Shown: positions 1 through 8,038, counted from the stretch's first letter. The stretch: 19,425 nt of DNA from Syntrophomonadaceae bacterium (GCA_003558195.1 PWMM01000165.1:1-19425); one strand, 5' to 3'. Numbers and translations are program-made. Notes: generated by a model not told the origin, from the sequence alone.

Positions 1-708
1 TTGGAAGACTGGTTAGAGAATTATGATGATACGGAGGTTATAATCTCAAATTACACGTTCAATGAATTTCTTTCTGATATAGAGCGCAGCAGGATACTTC
101 GTAGAGCGGAACGTGACGCTAACTTTAAGCGGATTCATATAGATTGCGAATACGGGGTATATGAAGGGCTTGTATTTACCGAGTGGCAACAAATTGACCA
201 GATGCCGGAGGGCGGCGCAATAGCTTACGGGCTGGACTTTGGTTTTACTAATGATCCATCGACACTGATAAAGGTTGCAATCAAAGGAAACGACCTGTTT
301 GCTGACGAGTTAATATATCAGACGGGCTTACTAAACAGGGATATTTCCAGACTCATGAAGCAATTAGGAGTTGGCAATGATGAGGTATATGCCGACAGCG
401 CGGAACCTAAATCTATTCAGGAGATATTCCTCGCAGGGTTCAACGTTAAGCCATCAATAAAAGGGCAGGGATCAGTAAATGCAGGGATAGACAAGCTAAA
501 GAGTTATAATATCAAAGTCACAAAACGAAGCGTTAACCTTATCAAAGAGTTAAGGAACTACGCATGGGTATCAGACAAAGAGGGTAATCCAACTAACAAG
601 CCTATGGACGCCTTTAATCACGGAATAGACTCCATGAGGTACGCAATATTTAGAGACGAGCCACCAAAGACAACTGATCCCGAAAAAGTAAAGGGCATGT
701 TTTATTAA
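1..708 (+). CDS. Terminase large subunit, C-terminal nuclease part (5' truncated)
   Basis: The last 235 residues of a phage large terminase, the motor and nuclease that packages DNA into the prohead. The ATPase domain lies before the window, so the TTG at base 1 is probably an internal codon, not a start. The visible part is the RNase H-fold nuclease domain, with the expected acidic residues in order: D79 in YGLDFGFTNDPS, D132 in VYADSAEP and D210 in FNHGIDSMRYA. The spacing fits the PBSX/Terminase_3-type family. It is followed 10 bases later by the portal gene, the usual packaging order. Seen: motifs and context. Inferred: that the missing N-terminus carries Walker motifs. Confidence 0.9.
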   Translation: MEDWLENYDDTEVIISNYTFNEFLSDIERSRILRRAERDANFKRIHIDCEYGVYEGLVFTEWQQIDQMPEGGAIAYGLDFGFTNDPSTLIKVAIKGNDLFADELIYQTGLLNRDISRLMKQLGVGNDEVYADSAEPKSIQEIFLAGFNVKPSIKGQGSVNAGIDKLKSYNIKVTKRSVNLIKELRNYAWVSDKEGNPTNKPMDAFNHGIDSMRYAIFRDEPPKTTDPEKVKGMFY

Positions 709-718
709 AAACTAAGTT

Positions 719-2086
719 ATGGACATAGAAGAGCTATTACAAAAAACCCCCAATGAGATTGTCAATGAGGTTCGGTCGAAAAAGAAAAGCATCGACCATC
801 AGACATATCTTGATCAATACGACCCAGAGCAGCACGAAATACACAACAAAGTGACCCGCCCAAAGAAAACAATAAAGACGGATGACGGAGGCACAAGGTT
901 TGTTGATGTGGCACGATTGTCGATTCCCTTCCAGCAGATAATAGTTGATCGTGCGGCGGCTTTTCTTATTGGCGAAGGAATCACCCTTGTATCACAGCCC
1001 GACACGGACCAAGAGAACACCCTTTATGATATGATGAAAAAGACTTGGTTTGAGAACAAGCTGGATTACCTGAGCAAGGAGATGGCGCGGATATGGATGA
1101 GCGAAACAGAGGTAGCTGAACTCTGGCACTTCAGGGAAAAACCCGAAACGTGGGCGGGAATGGGTTTGAGTGACAGTGTTAAAATGGCTATGAGTGTTCA
1201 GGTATTGGCTCATTCTAAGGGTGACAGTTTATATCCATATTTTGACGAGAGGGGCGACATGATTGCATTCGGCAGGGGGTACAAGGTTAACAAAGAAGAC
1301 CGCTTTGATCTATATACAGCTGAGAAGATAACCAGGTTCACAAAGAAGTCAAACTGGATAGGTGAAGAGGAAAAGAATCCGCTTGGAAAAATTCCGATTA
1401 TATATTATTCAAGACAACGAACTGAATGGGCACACGTTCAGCATCTGATAGAGAGGTTTGAAACCATGCTGTCAAATTTCGCTGATTCAAACGACTATTT
1501 CGCTTCTCCTATGGTCAAAATAAAAGGCGAGGTAAAAGGATTCGCACAGAAAGGAGAGCAGGGCAAGCTTATAACACTTGAAGAGAATGCAGACGCCGAT
1601 TATTTGACATGGGATCAGGCTCCCGAATCAATAAGGCTGGAAAAGGAAACTTTGCAGGAGCTTATTTTTTCTATGACGCAGACCCCAGACATATCCTTTG
1701 CTCAGATGAAAGGTATAGGCAATATAACCGGGATAGCTTTAAAGCTGATGTTCCTTGATGCAGACCTGAAGGCCAAGAAACACCTTGAGAACTTTGGCCA
1801 AGGTATGCAGAGGCGCATAAACCTATTAAAGAAGGGAATCACAATAGTAAACACCGCAACAGAGCAGGCCGCCGGTCTGCAAATAGAGCCTGAGTTCAGG
1901 TTTTACCTTCCGGAAAATGAGCAGGAACTCATTAATATGCTTGTCACCGCTGCCGGCAACAGGGCAATTATGAGCCGCAAAACAGCCGTCTCTTTCAATC
2001 CTTATGTTTTGGACGTGGGAAAGGAATTGGAAAACATCAATGAGGATGAGGCTGGCGAGTTTGGCAACCTTATGGAAGGTGTTTGA
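719..2086 (+). CDS. Portal protein (SPP1 gp6-like)
   Basis: A 455-aa protein directly after the terminase, with the length and position of an SPP1 gp6-type portal, the dodecameric ring at the capsid vertex through which DNA enters. Family-like stretches are the N-terminal IPFQQIIVDRAAAFLIGEG (about residues 69-87), a central region with PIIYYSRQRTEWAHVQHLIERFE, and a C-terminal helical region around KGIGNITGIALKLMFLDADLK with an acidic tail. No ribosome binding site is visible before the ATG, as for most genes here. Identification rests on sequence style plus gene order. It should be confirmed by a profile search, but an alternative is unlikely. Confidence 0.88.
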   Translation: MDIEELLQKTPNEIVNEVRSKKKSIDHQTYLDQYDPEQHEIHNKVTRPKKTIKTDDGGTRFVDVARLSIPFQQIIVDRAAAFLIGEGITLVSQPDTDQENTLYDMMKKTWFENKLDYLSKEMARIWMSETEVAELWHFREKPETWAGMGLSDSVKMAMSVQVLAHSKGDSLYPYFDERGDMIAFGRGYKVNKEDRFDLYTAEKITRFTKKSNWIGEEEKNPLGKIPIIYYSRQRTEWAHVQHLIERFETMLSNFADSNDYFASPMVKIKGEVKGFAQKGEQGKLITLEENADADYLTWDQAPESIRLEKETLQELIFSMTQTPDISFAQMKGIGNITGIALKLMFLDADLKAKKHLENFGQGMQRRINLLKKGITIVNTATEQAAGLQIEPEFRFYLPENEQELINMLVTAAGNRAIMSRKTAVSFNPYVLDVGKELENINEDEAGEFGNLMEGV

Positions 2087-2118
2087 TTTTAAATAAATAA
2101 TTCTTAAATTACACAACA

Positions 2119-2313
2119 ATGGATAATAACGAAGCAAACGATGATATGGGATTTGCCAAACCAAATAAGGGCAACAAGGTTCCCAAAAAGATAAGGTTGA
2201 GGGAACCAGATTCAGGGAAGTTTAAATCTATTCCCGATCCCGAGCCAAAGAAGCCGCGCAAGCCGCGAAAGAAAAAGAAGAAAACAACCAAATCAAGGCC
2301 TAAAAAATCATGA
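2119..2313 (+). CDS. Small basic Lys/Pro-rich protein, unknown function
   Basis: A 64-aa protein with a polar acidic N-terminus and a strongly basic C-terminal half rich in K, P and R (KKPRKPRKKKKKTTKSRPKK). It resembles disordered nucleic-acid-binding tails but belongs to no family I recognise. Its TGA stop overlaps the ATG of the next gene in an ATGA arrangement at 2310, which supports real translation and coupling. It follows the portal after about 30 AT-rich bases. It could be a minor internal or DNA-binding virion protein; that is only a guess from composition. Confidence 0.6.
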   Translation: MDNNEANDDMGFAKPNKGNKVPKKIRLREPDSGKFKSIPDPEPKKPRKPRKKKKKTTKSRPKKS

Positions 2314-4103
2314 GTATATCCGCCTCACTTATCGTAAGGAATTCAGAAGACGTATTACAACGCTGCCTTGAAAGTATAAAGGGCTGTGATGAGATAGTAA
2401 TAGTTGATACCGGTAGCCATGACGACACCATAGAGATAGCAAAAAAATACACCGATAAGGTTTACAGCTACTATGGTTGTAACGTTCCACAGACAGCAGA
2501 GGGAACATTTATGAACTTCGCCGATGCACGGAACTACTCTTTATCCAAATGCACATCCACGCACATCCTGACAATAGATGCTGACGAAGTACTCGAAACA
2601 CCCATAGAGGAGTTAAGGAAGTTTAAGGGCGAATCACTTTCCATACTTTGCATAAACAAATACACGGGTGAGGAACACCGGCAACCCCGCTTATACATAA
2701 ATCATCCAGATGTGTATTGGAAGGGTGCAGCACACAATTACCTTACATGCGGAAGTGGTGAGCTGTCAGATGTGAAGATTACTTATTACACAAACAATCA
2801 AAAAAAGAAAGATCCAGACAGAACAATGCGCATCCTGCGGCACTGGATCAAGAACAACCCGAAGGACTGCACCAGGGAGCTATATTATTTGGCGAAAGAA
2901 TATCACAAACGTGGATGGTTCAGAAAAGCCATTAAGACATTCCGGAAGTATATTAACAAATCTAAGTTCACGGTAGAGAAGGCTGACGCCTATGTATTAA
3001 TGAGCAGGGGTTTTGCCGGGCTGGGCAAACATAGGCAGGCAATAAACGCCTGCATGGCCGCTATTAATTTAAACCCCGATTATTCGGAAGCTTTAAAGTT
3101 GGCGGGAGATTTGAATGGGGATGCCAACCGTTTGAAATTTCAATACCTTGCGAGCAAGGCTACTAATCACGGGGTGTTATTTGTCAGGCCGGACAACCGG
3201 ATAAAGGTAACCATGTTGAGTGATTACGATTGGGCGGGTTCGGGTTATAGGATAGTCAAAGAGGTACGGAAGGCATCCGGCGGCAGTATAGACATCGAGC
3301 AGATAGTTCACCGGCCTGGACAGGGGAGCAAACACTGGTCTATGCCGGGAGGTTCTCCGCTTCATATAGTGGGTGACGAGGTTGCCCAGGAGAGAATCAA
3401 CAACAGTGATATAATTCATTATAAAGATGATTATCCTTACCAAGCGAAGTTCCATAATTTGATTATCCCCTATGACCCCACTGGGACGGACAAGAAAATT
3501 GTCCGGCTTGTGTCCGGTTCGCAATTCAGGAACTCGCTGAGCGGTGATTTTAAGAAAGAGTTATACGACTGTGATTATAATGCCTACATATCGAAAGACT
3601 TGCACGTAGATGGATGGAACTTTATGCCGAACCCCTACAACAATTTCAAATACACATGGAAAAGGGCAAAGAGGTTCAGGATAATCCACATACCGAGTGA
3701 CCCGGTAAAGAAGGGGACGGAAATGATCATCGAGGCCATAAAGCTGCTTAACAGAAGTGATGTAGAATTTATATGCAAATACAATATTTCACACGCAGAG
3801 AGCCTGCAATGGAAGCAAAAAGCATCCCTGTATATAGATCAGATGTTGTTGCCGCCGGTTGGCAATTCAGCTTATGAGGCTATGGGGTTTGGAATACCTG
3901 TCATAAGCTGGACAAATGATACTGACGGGATAGTTTTAAGTCCGGATAAGCAAACACCAGAATCACTTGCTGCAACTATTGATGCTGTTCTGAATTGGGA
4001 TATACTCGAAGGCCTGTCGCTTTCGGCTTATAAAGACGTGCAAGAGCGGTGTGCTGACATGGGAACTAAATGGATTTCTGTGTACAAAAATTTAATGGAA
4101 TGA
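2310..4103 (+). CDS. Glycosyltransferase fusion: GT2 domain, TPR-like linker, GT-B-like C-terminal domain
   Basis: A 597-aa protein that probably moves sugars. Residues 1-160 are a GT2 (GT-A fold) domain: SASLIVRNSEDVLQRCLESI at the start, D33 in IVDTGSHDDT, and the metal-binding DxD as D90-A-D92 in LTIDADE. Residues about 185-265 form TPR-like helices (LYYLAKEYHKRGWFRKAIKTF and AYVLMSRGFAGLGKHRQAI). Residues about 295-595 look like a GT4-type GT-B domain, with IIHIPSDPVKKGTEMIIEAI and PPVGNSAYEAMGFGIPVIS, the E-x-M-G-xG-xPVI donor-site pattern. GT2 plus TPR resembles SunS-type peptide glycosyltransferases. The added second transferase is unusual. The gene is locked into the head operon by ATGA overlaps at both ends (2310 and 4100). 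Whether the acceptor is a virion protein or a host glycan cannot be read from the sequence. Confidence 0.85.
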   Translation: MSISASLIVRNSEDVLQRCLESIKGCDEIVIVDTGSHDDTIEIAKKYTDKVYSYYGCNVPQTAEGTFMNFADARNYSLSKCTSTHILTIDADEVLETPIEELRKFKGESLSILCINKYTGEEHRQPRLYINHPDVYWKGAAHNYLTCGSGELSDVKITYYTNNQKKKDPDRTMRILRHWIKNNPKDCTRELYYLAKEYHKRGWFRKAIKTFRKYINKSKFTVEKADAYVLMSRGFAGLGKHRQAINACMAAINLNPDYSEALKLAGDLNGDANRLKFQYLASKATNHGVLFVRPDNRIKVTMLSDYDWAGSGYRIVKEVRKASGGSIDIEQIVHRPGQGSKHWSMPGGSPLHIVGDEVAQERINNSDIIHYKDDYPYQAKFHNLIIPYDPTGTDKKIVRLVSGSQFRNSLSGDFKKELYDCDYNAYISKDLHVDGWNFMPNPYNNFKYTWKRAKRFRIIHIPSDPVKKGTEMIIEAIKLLNRSDVEFICKYNISHAESLQWKQKASLYIDQMLLPPVGNSAYEAMGFGIPVISWTNDTDGIVLSPDKQTPESLAATIDAVLNWDILEGLSLSAYKDVQERCADMGTKWISVYKNLME

Positions 4104-4345
4104 TACTTAATGAAAATAAGATATTAGAGCAAGATGATATGATTTTTGAACCATATCTATTTGGGGGGTGGCATTGCAAAATGGAAATATCAAAAGGAAC
4201 AATATCAGTAAGAATGGGAGGATACGGATTGATGGCTGACAGAAAGCATCCGTATGAAGTTTGGTACCCTGAAAGAGATGTACCCGATGGGTATCAAACA
4301 GCTAATGATGTTTGGGGCTATATAAATGAATCACTAAATAAATAA
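4100..4345 (+). CDS. Unrecognised 81-aa protein
   Basis: I place the start at the ATG at 4100, which shares an ATGA overlap with the glycosyltransferase stop. An in-frame ATG at 4070 would instead give a 33-base overlap and 10 extra residues. The protein is small, soluble and rich in aromatic residues (FGGWHCKME, EVWYPERD, VWGYINESL), with no signal peptide or membrane segment. The C-terminal half, with its VWYP and GYQTANDVW pattern, looks like a compact folded domain. I cannot assign a function. It is almost certainly translated with the upstream glycosyltransferase. Confidence 0.6.
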   Translation: MILNENKILEQDDMIFEPYLFGGWHCKMEISKGTISVRMGGYGLMADRKHPYEVWYPERDVPDGYQTANDVWGYINESLNK

Positions 4346-4347
4346 TT

Positions 4348-4527
4348 ATGAAACCATCAGGCAAAGTACAGAAGAGTTTAAGAACTCCGAAAAAAGAAGT
4401 CAAAACAAAAAAGAAAAAACATGCCGTACACAGTAAAGAAGAAGCCCTTAAAGAAGTCCAAAAAGAAATGGGCGATTATAGACAAAGATACGGGGAAGAT
4501 AGTGGGGAGATCAGTGAGCAGGTATAA
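4348..4527 (+). CDS. Small Lys-rich ORF (59 aa), unknown
   Basis: ATG at 4348, two bases after the previous stop, gives 59 residues. The N-terminus is basic (MKPSGKVQKSLRTPKKEVKT, then a run of lysines) and the C-terminus is acidic and helical (SKEEALKEVQKEMGDYRQRY). It overlaps another open frame (4421-4570) in the +1 register by more than 100 bases. Its start position, right behind the preceding gene, favours translation, but its C-terminal half may be a shadow of the other frame. No family recognised. Confidence 0.4.
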   Translation: MKPSGKVQKSLRTPKKEVKTKKKKHAVHSKEEALKEVQKEMGDYRQRYGEDSGEISEQV

Positions 4528-4570
4528 AGCTCAGCGCTCTGCTGCTATTCGCAACAAATTAGAAAAATGA
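4421..4570 (+). CDS. Small basic protein (49 aa), hidden overlapping gene
   Basis: ATG at 4421 gives a 49-aa protein with a KKKPLKKSKKK N-terminus and then WAIIDKDTGKIVGRSVSRY, ending in AAIRNKLEK. The 'W-A-I-x-D-K-x-T-G-K-x-V-G' pattern is typical of short phage proteins with a basic arm and a small beta/alpha unit. Its TGA overlaps the ATG of the MuF gene (ATGA at 4567), the same coupling used elsewhere in this operon. Of the two overlapping small frames this one looks more protein-like. The frame is open back to 4382 but has no earlier ATG. Function unknown. Confidence 0.55.
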   Translation: MPYTVKKKPLKKSKKKWAIIDKDTGKIVGRSVSRYKAQRSAAIRNKLEK

Positions 4571-5979
4571 AAGAAGTTGATCCCTACGATACTAAGCACT
4601 GGCAAAACATCCTTGCATATATGCGGCAGACCGGTCGATTATTTGACAAGATGGTGGACCGGGTGGCTCGTTTATATGCACAACTCCCCACCGATGTGCC
4701 GTTTGACATAAACAACTATCCAGGACTAAAAAAAGGCATTGAGCAGGAACTAAGAAGGCTGGCAAACCAGATTCAGGAAGGAGTGACCAATGGTATTAAT
4801 AATGAATGGGCTTTGTCAAATAATAAAAACGATAAGGTTGTTGAATCAATTATGAAGGGTCGCAGGCTACCGCAAAGCTTGGATGAAAAATGGATGGGGC
4901 GAAATATGGCCGCCTTAACTTCATTCAAGAAGCGTACTGACGCGGGACTGGGGTTGTCTGGCAGGGTGTGGAATATAGTCAAAGGGCAGGCTGTTGGAGT
5001 TGAGCGACACATGGCATTAGGGATATATAATGGCACACCCGCAAAGGAATTGGCGGAGGGGATGAAGAAATACCTCAGGAACCCGCAGGAGTTTTTCACA
5101 GAGTTTGCAGAAAAGAGGGGTCAGTTAAGACTGTCCACAGCAGCAAGGGAATTGAAACCCGGCCGGGGTGTTTATCGTTCCCCGTTCAAGAACGCATTGA
5201 GGCTTACCCGAACCGAAACAAACAGGGCTTATCAAAAAGCAGACAACGAAAGGTGGAAGCAGCAGGACTTTGTTCTGGGTGTAGAGGTGCAAAGATCAAA
5301 CGTTCCTTATGATTGCGATATATGTGAAGCAGGTGTGGGTCATTATCCGAAAGGGTACCAATGGGATTTATTTCACCCGAATTGCTTTATTGATCCGCAA
5401 ACCCCGATATATACAAGCAGGGGTTGGGTTCCAATAGGCAAGGTTAAGATTGGTGATATGGTTCTCACCCATGAGAAGAGGTTCCGCAGAGTTTACGCAC
5501 TACCAAGAACTCCCCAACAAAAGCCCAATGTTGTAAGGTTGAAATTAAAGGGTGAGAAATTTATATCAATGACAGAAAACCACTTGGTTCTCATTGACAA
5601 GGGAGATCATAAGCATTGGATTGCCGCAGGAGATGTAAAGGAGGGTTATAACGTTGTTATGCTTGCTGGCAATCATTCGGGTGAATACAATCTAACAGGC
5701 TGGCCAGTTGAGAGCATAACGAGGTTTGTGCCTAAGAAAAATAAAACCTTATACAATCTGTCAGTGGAGAAGGACGAATCATATATTGCTAAGGGGGTCG
5801 TGGTTCATAACTGCCGATGCAGAGCAATTCCTTTACTTGCGGATGATGACGATATAATAAATGCTATTGAAGCGGAATTTGAGGGAAGAGATTATCAATT
5901 CACCGGTCAGGTGGAGGATATACCAGAAACCTTCAAAGAATTTAAAAATAAAACCAACTATGAACACTTCGGTCATTAA
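4567..5979 (+). CDS. MuF/SPP1 gp7-type head morphogenesis protein interrupted by an intein
   Basis: A 470-aa precursor. Without the insert it is a 327-aa minor head protein of the Mu F / SPP1 gp7 type, which sits near the portal and helps head assembly or DNA ejection. Host-protein signs are RTETNRAYQKADNERWK (residues 215-231), the CDIC pair (C250, C253) and the motif HPN (270-272), which joins to CRCRAIPL (416-423). Between them lies an intein-like Hint domain (C273-N415, listed separately). Removal would restore HPNCRCRAIPL, the hallmark C-terminal motif of this family. Position after portal fits. The start ATG shares ATGA with the upstream small gene, and the 3' end overlaps the GT11 gene by 20 bases. 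It could be misread as a MuF-Hint polymorphic toxin, but the family motif resumes right after the Hint domain, which argues for a true intein. Confidence 0.88.
   Translation: MKEVDPYDTKHWQNILAYMRQTGRLFDKMVDRVARLYAQLPTDVPFDINNYPGLKKGIEQELRRLANQIQEGVTNGINNEWALSNNKNDKVVESIMKGRRLPQSLDEKWMGRNMAALTSFKKRTDAGLGLSGRVWNIVKGQAVGVERHMALGIYNGTPAKELAEGMKKYLRNPQEFFTEFAEKRGQLRLSTAARELKPGRGVYRSPFKNALRLTRTETNRAYQKADNERWKQQDFVLGVEVQRSNVPYDCDICEAGVGHYPKGYQWDLFHPNCFIDPQTPIYTSRGWVPIGKVKIGDMVLTHEKRFRRVYALPRTPQQKPNVVRLKLKGEKFISMTENHLVLIDKGDHKHWIAAGDVKEGYNVVMLAGNHSGEYNLTGWPVESITRFVPKKNKTLYNLSVEKDESYIAKGVVVHNCRCRAIPLLADDDDIINAIEAEFEGRDYQFTGQVEDIPETFKEFKNKTNYEHFGH
5383..5811 (+). other. Mini-intein (143 aa) within the MuF-like gene
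   Basis: Codes for residues C273 to N415 of the precursor. All residues for standard class 1 splicing are visible: Cys1 in CFIDPQTPIYTSRGW with the following KVKIGDMVL (block A), T336-E-N-H339 as the TxxH of block B, the YNLSVEKDESYIAKG stretch of block F, the H414-N415 end (VVVHN, block G), and a +1 Cys (C416) in the downstream extein. At 143 aa with no room for LAGLIDADG or HNH motifs, it is a minimal intein without a homing endonuclease. Seen: motifs and exact boundaries. Inferred: that it splices rather than only cleaves. Confidence 0.87.
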
Positions 5980-6667
5980 GTTAAAAGGGGGGTTGGGAAA
6001 CCAGTTCTTTCAATACGCATACGGGAAGCACACAGGCTGTTCCGGCTATGATTTAAGCTGGTTTAATGAAGCCCCGATAAACAGGGATTACCACTTAGAC
6101 AAGTTCAATACAAAAGTAAACATAAAAGAGAACGGTGATAATTGCAAAAAAGAAGGATACTGGCAAGATTATAGTTTTGTTAAGCCTCTGTTGCCCGAAC
6201 TAAGAGAAGAGCTTGTTTTGCGCTCCCAGAACTACACACCAAAGTATAAATATTTGAGGGAAGGTATAAAAAGAACCAAATCCGTTGCTATGCACATCCG
6301 CAGGGATGATTACCTGATACTATCACATAAGTATTATAATCTTCAACAAGAATATTACGACAGGGCTGTTCAGATGATGGAGAATGTCCTGAATGATTTT
6401 TATATTTTCGTTTTTTCTGACGATATGGACTGGTGTCGGGAAAACATAAAATATGAAAACTCTATATATGTTGACATAGAACCCTGTCAGGCGTTTGACT
6501 TAATGAGGCTGTGCAAACATCACATAATAGCAAACTCAACTTTCAGTTGGTGGGCGGCGGCTTTGAGCGAAGGCATAGTGGTTGCTCCCAAAAAGTGGTT
6601 TAATATAAAAGATAAACAAGATAAGGTTTCAACAACCCTAAACTTACCGGAATGGATAACAATATAA
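5960..6667 (+). CDS. GT11 family glycosyltransferase (alpha-1,2-fucosyltransferase-like)
   Basis: A 235-aa protein from the ATG at 5960. An upstream in-frame ATG at 5861 lies deep inside the MuF gene, and the conserved N-terminus begins just after 5960. GT11 signs: KGGLGNQFFQYAYG at residues 9-22, H112-IRRDDY (the HxRRxDY GDP-binding motif) at 112-118, FSDDMDWC at 152-159 and ANSTFSWWAA at 191-200. The family transfers fucose from GDP-fucose to galactose on glycans. At 235 aa it is shorter than usual members (roughly 280-300), mainly between the N-terminal and HxRRxDY motifs. It overlaps the MuF stop by 20 bases and the next gene by 16. The donor and acceptor are inferred from family only. 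Confidence 0.88.
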   Translation: MNTSVIKLKGGLGNQFFQYAYGKHTGCSGYDLSWFNEAPINRDYHLDKFNTKVNIKENGDNCKKEGYWQDYSFVKPLLPELREELVLRSQNYTPKYKYLREGIKRTKSVAMHIRRDDYLILSHKYYNLQQEYYDRAVQMMENVLNDFYIFVFSDDMDWCRENIKYENSIYVDIEPCQAFDLMRLCKHHIIANSTFSWWAAALSEGIVVAPKKWFNIKDKQDKVSTTLNLPEWITI

Positions 6668-7161
6668 AATATAAGTTTGCGCAATATCCAAATAAGATAT
6701 TCATAGAAACTGGCAGTGGTTATGGGATAGGAATTAAAGAAGCTCTGAAGGTAGGCGTATTTGAAAAGATATACTCAATTGAAAAAAACAGACAGCTTTA
6801 CGAATATTGCAGCAACATATTTGCACCTGATCTAAATGTAGAAATAATATACGGTTCATCAATTGACATATTGCCTGGTTTGTTGTCGTTTATAAATAAT
6901 GAGTGTACTTTCTGGCTTGATGCGCATAAATCCAAAGAAGAGCCTGTTCCACTTTTGGATGAGTTAAAAATAATAGCCAGTCACAGGGTAAAGACACACA
7001 CCCTGTTGATAGACGATATGAGGCTTGTCGGAAAAAAAGATTATTGGAAAAAATTATCTATTGAAGAAATAGAAGCGGAGGTTCTGAAAATAAATCCACA
7101 ATATCAAATAACTTATGAGTATGGCGTTGAGCCAAATGACATTTTGATCGCTCATGTATGA
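6652..7161 (+). CDS. SAM-dependent methyltransferase-like protein
   Basis: 169 aa with a class I Rossmann methyltransferase layout. Glycine-rich motif I is IFIETGSGYGIG (residues 16-27), the acidic end of strand 2 is E44 in IYSIEKN, then FWLDAHKS (88-94) and LLIDDMR (118-124) where strands 4 and 5 would lie. It is short for a full methyltransferase but contains the whole core. In a run of sugar genes it may methylate a sugar or a nucleotide-sugar-derived glycan. I cannot rule out a different Rossmann function. Start at 6652 overlaps the GT11 stop by 16 bases, and its own stop overlaps the next gene by 8. Confidence 0.65.
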   Translation: MDNNIKYKFAQYPNKIFIETGSGYGIGIKEALKVGVFEKIYSIEKNRQLYEYCSNIFAPDLNVEIIYGSSIDILPGLLSFINNECTFWLDAHKSKEEPVPLLDELKIIASHRVKTHTLLIDDMRLVGKKDYWKKLSIEEIEAEVLKINPQYQITYEYGVEPNDILIAHV

Positions 7162-8038
7162 AAATATCTGTGATATGAGGTATGATTATTTTCTTGTTTG
7201 GGGCAACGGCCTTCAGCATCTTTCTGGGATTATGGAAATAATCGAAGACAGGTTTCACATATTATACGAAACAAAGGTAACATATAATGATACACGGGAA
7301 TTTATAACTGGATTATATGAGTGCGATAACGCACCAATGCAGCACATACTGGCAAAAACCATATACCTTGAAAAAAGCCCGAAGGAGGCTTATTTTGTTT
7401 TAGTAATAAATTACAAACCGAGGGAGCATCCGACAAAGACAGGTAAGCAGTGCAGCAACATACAAGAGGCAAAGATTGAGATAAGAAATAAATTTAACCC
7501 TCGGTGGGGATCAGGACAACAAAAGAACCCCCTTAATCCCGGCGTGTCACTTGATCATGTAATTCATGCATCGGATTATGAGTCTCAGGTTCATCATGCG
7601 CTTGAGTATTTGAGATTACCGCCCTTATGTTATTTTAGTTTGTTTTCAAATAAAGTGGATATAAGAAAAATTTTAAAGGACGCCCCCGATTATGTGGTTA
7701 TAAAAATGAGTGGTGTGTTTCCATTGTATAATTCAGGAAGTGATGTTGATATAATGTGTGGTGATATAGAAAAGGTGGCTCAGCATATAACCGGGAAGTT
7801 GAAAACAAGGAGAAAGGATAAGGCAAAAAAAATACACCTTGATTATTATGACGGGAACAAGCTGGATTTGCGATTCGATTTAATTCCTGCCACTTCCGGA
7901 ATATTAGAAAGAAAAGAAAAACGCAGGGGTGTTTATGTGCCAGTACTGGAAGATGAGTTGGAGATAAGAAAAAGGGAGTTTAAGAAATATCCCCACAAAA
8001 AACATCATAAACAGTTCATAGATGAGCACACAGATTAA
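7154..8038 (+). CDS. Two-part protein with a C-terminal nucleotidyltransferase-like domain
   Basis: 294 aa. The N-terminal ~160 residues (FLVWGNGLQHLSGIMEII, then VSLDHVIHASDYESQVHHAL at about 131-150) form a domain I do not recognise by name. From about residue 165 comes a region with S194-G-S-D-V-D-I (194-200), the GSDxD metal-binding signature of the Pol-beta/MNT nucleotidyltransferase fold, with a possible third acidic residue in DLRFDLIP (238-245). The C-terminus is very basic (KREFKKYPHKKHHK). In a sugar gene cluster it could transfer a nucleotide or phosphate-containing group to a glycan, but a substrate cannot be read. No membrane segments. It overlaps both neighbours, so it is probably co-translated with them. 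Confidence 0.55.
   Translation: MYENICDMRYDYFLVWGNGLQHLSGIMEIIEDRFHILYETKVTYNDTREFITGLYECDNAPMQHILAKTIYLEKSPKEAYFVLVINYKPREHPTKTGKQCSNIQEAKIEIRNKFNPRWGSGQQKNPLNPGVSLDHVIHASDYESQVHHALEYLRLPPLCYFSLFSNKVDIRKILKDAPDYVVIKMSGVFPLYNSGSDVDIMCGDIEKVAQHITGKLKTRRKDKAKKIHLDYYDGNKLDLRFDLIPATSGILERKEKRRGVYVPVLEDELEIRKREFKKYPHKKHHKQFIDEHTD

Noticed and set aside
5861..5959. Upstream start giving a 268-aa GT11 protein
   Set aside because: The extra 33 residues fall inside the MuF gene and do not resemble the family N-terminus, which begins right after 5960.
4567..5979. MuF-Hint polymorphic toxin instead of an intein
   Set aside because: There is no toxin domain after the Hint region. The MuF motif continues (CRCRAIPL), and the splice residues are complete.
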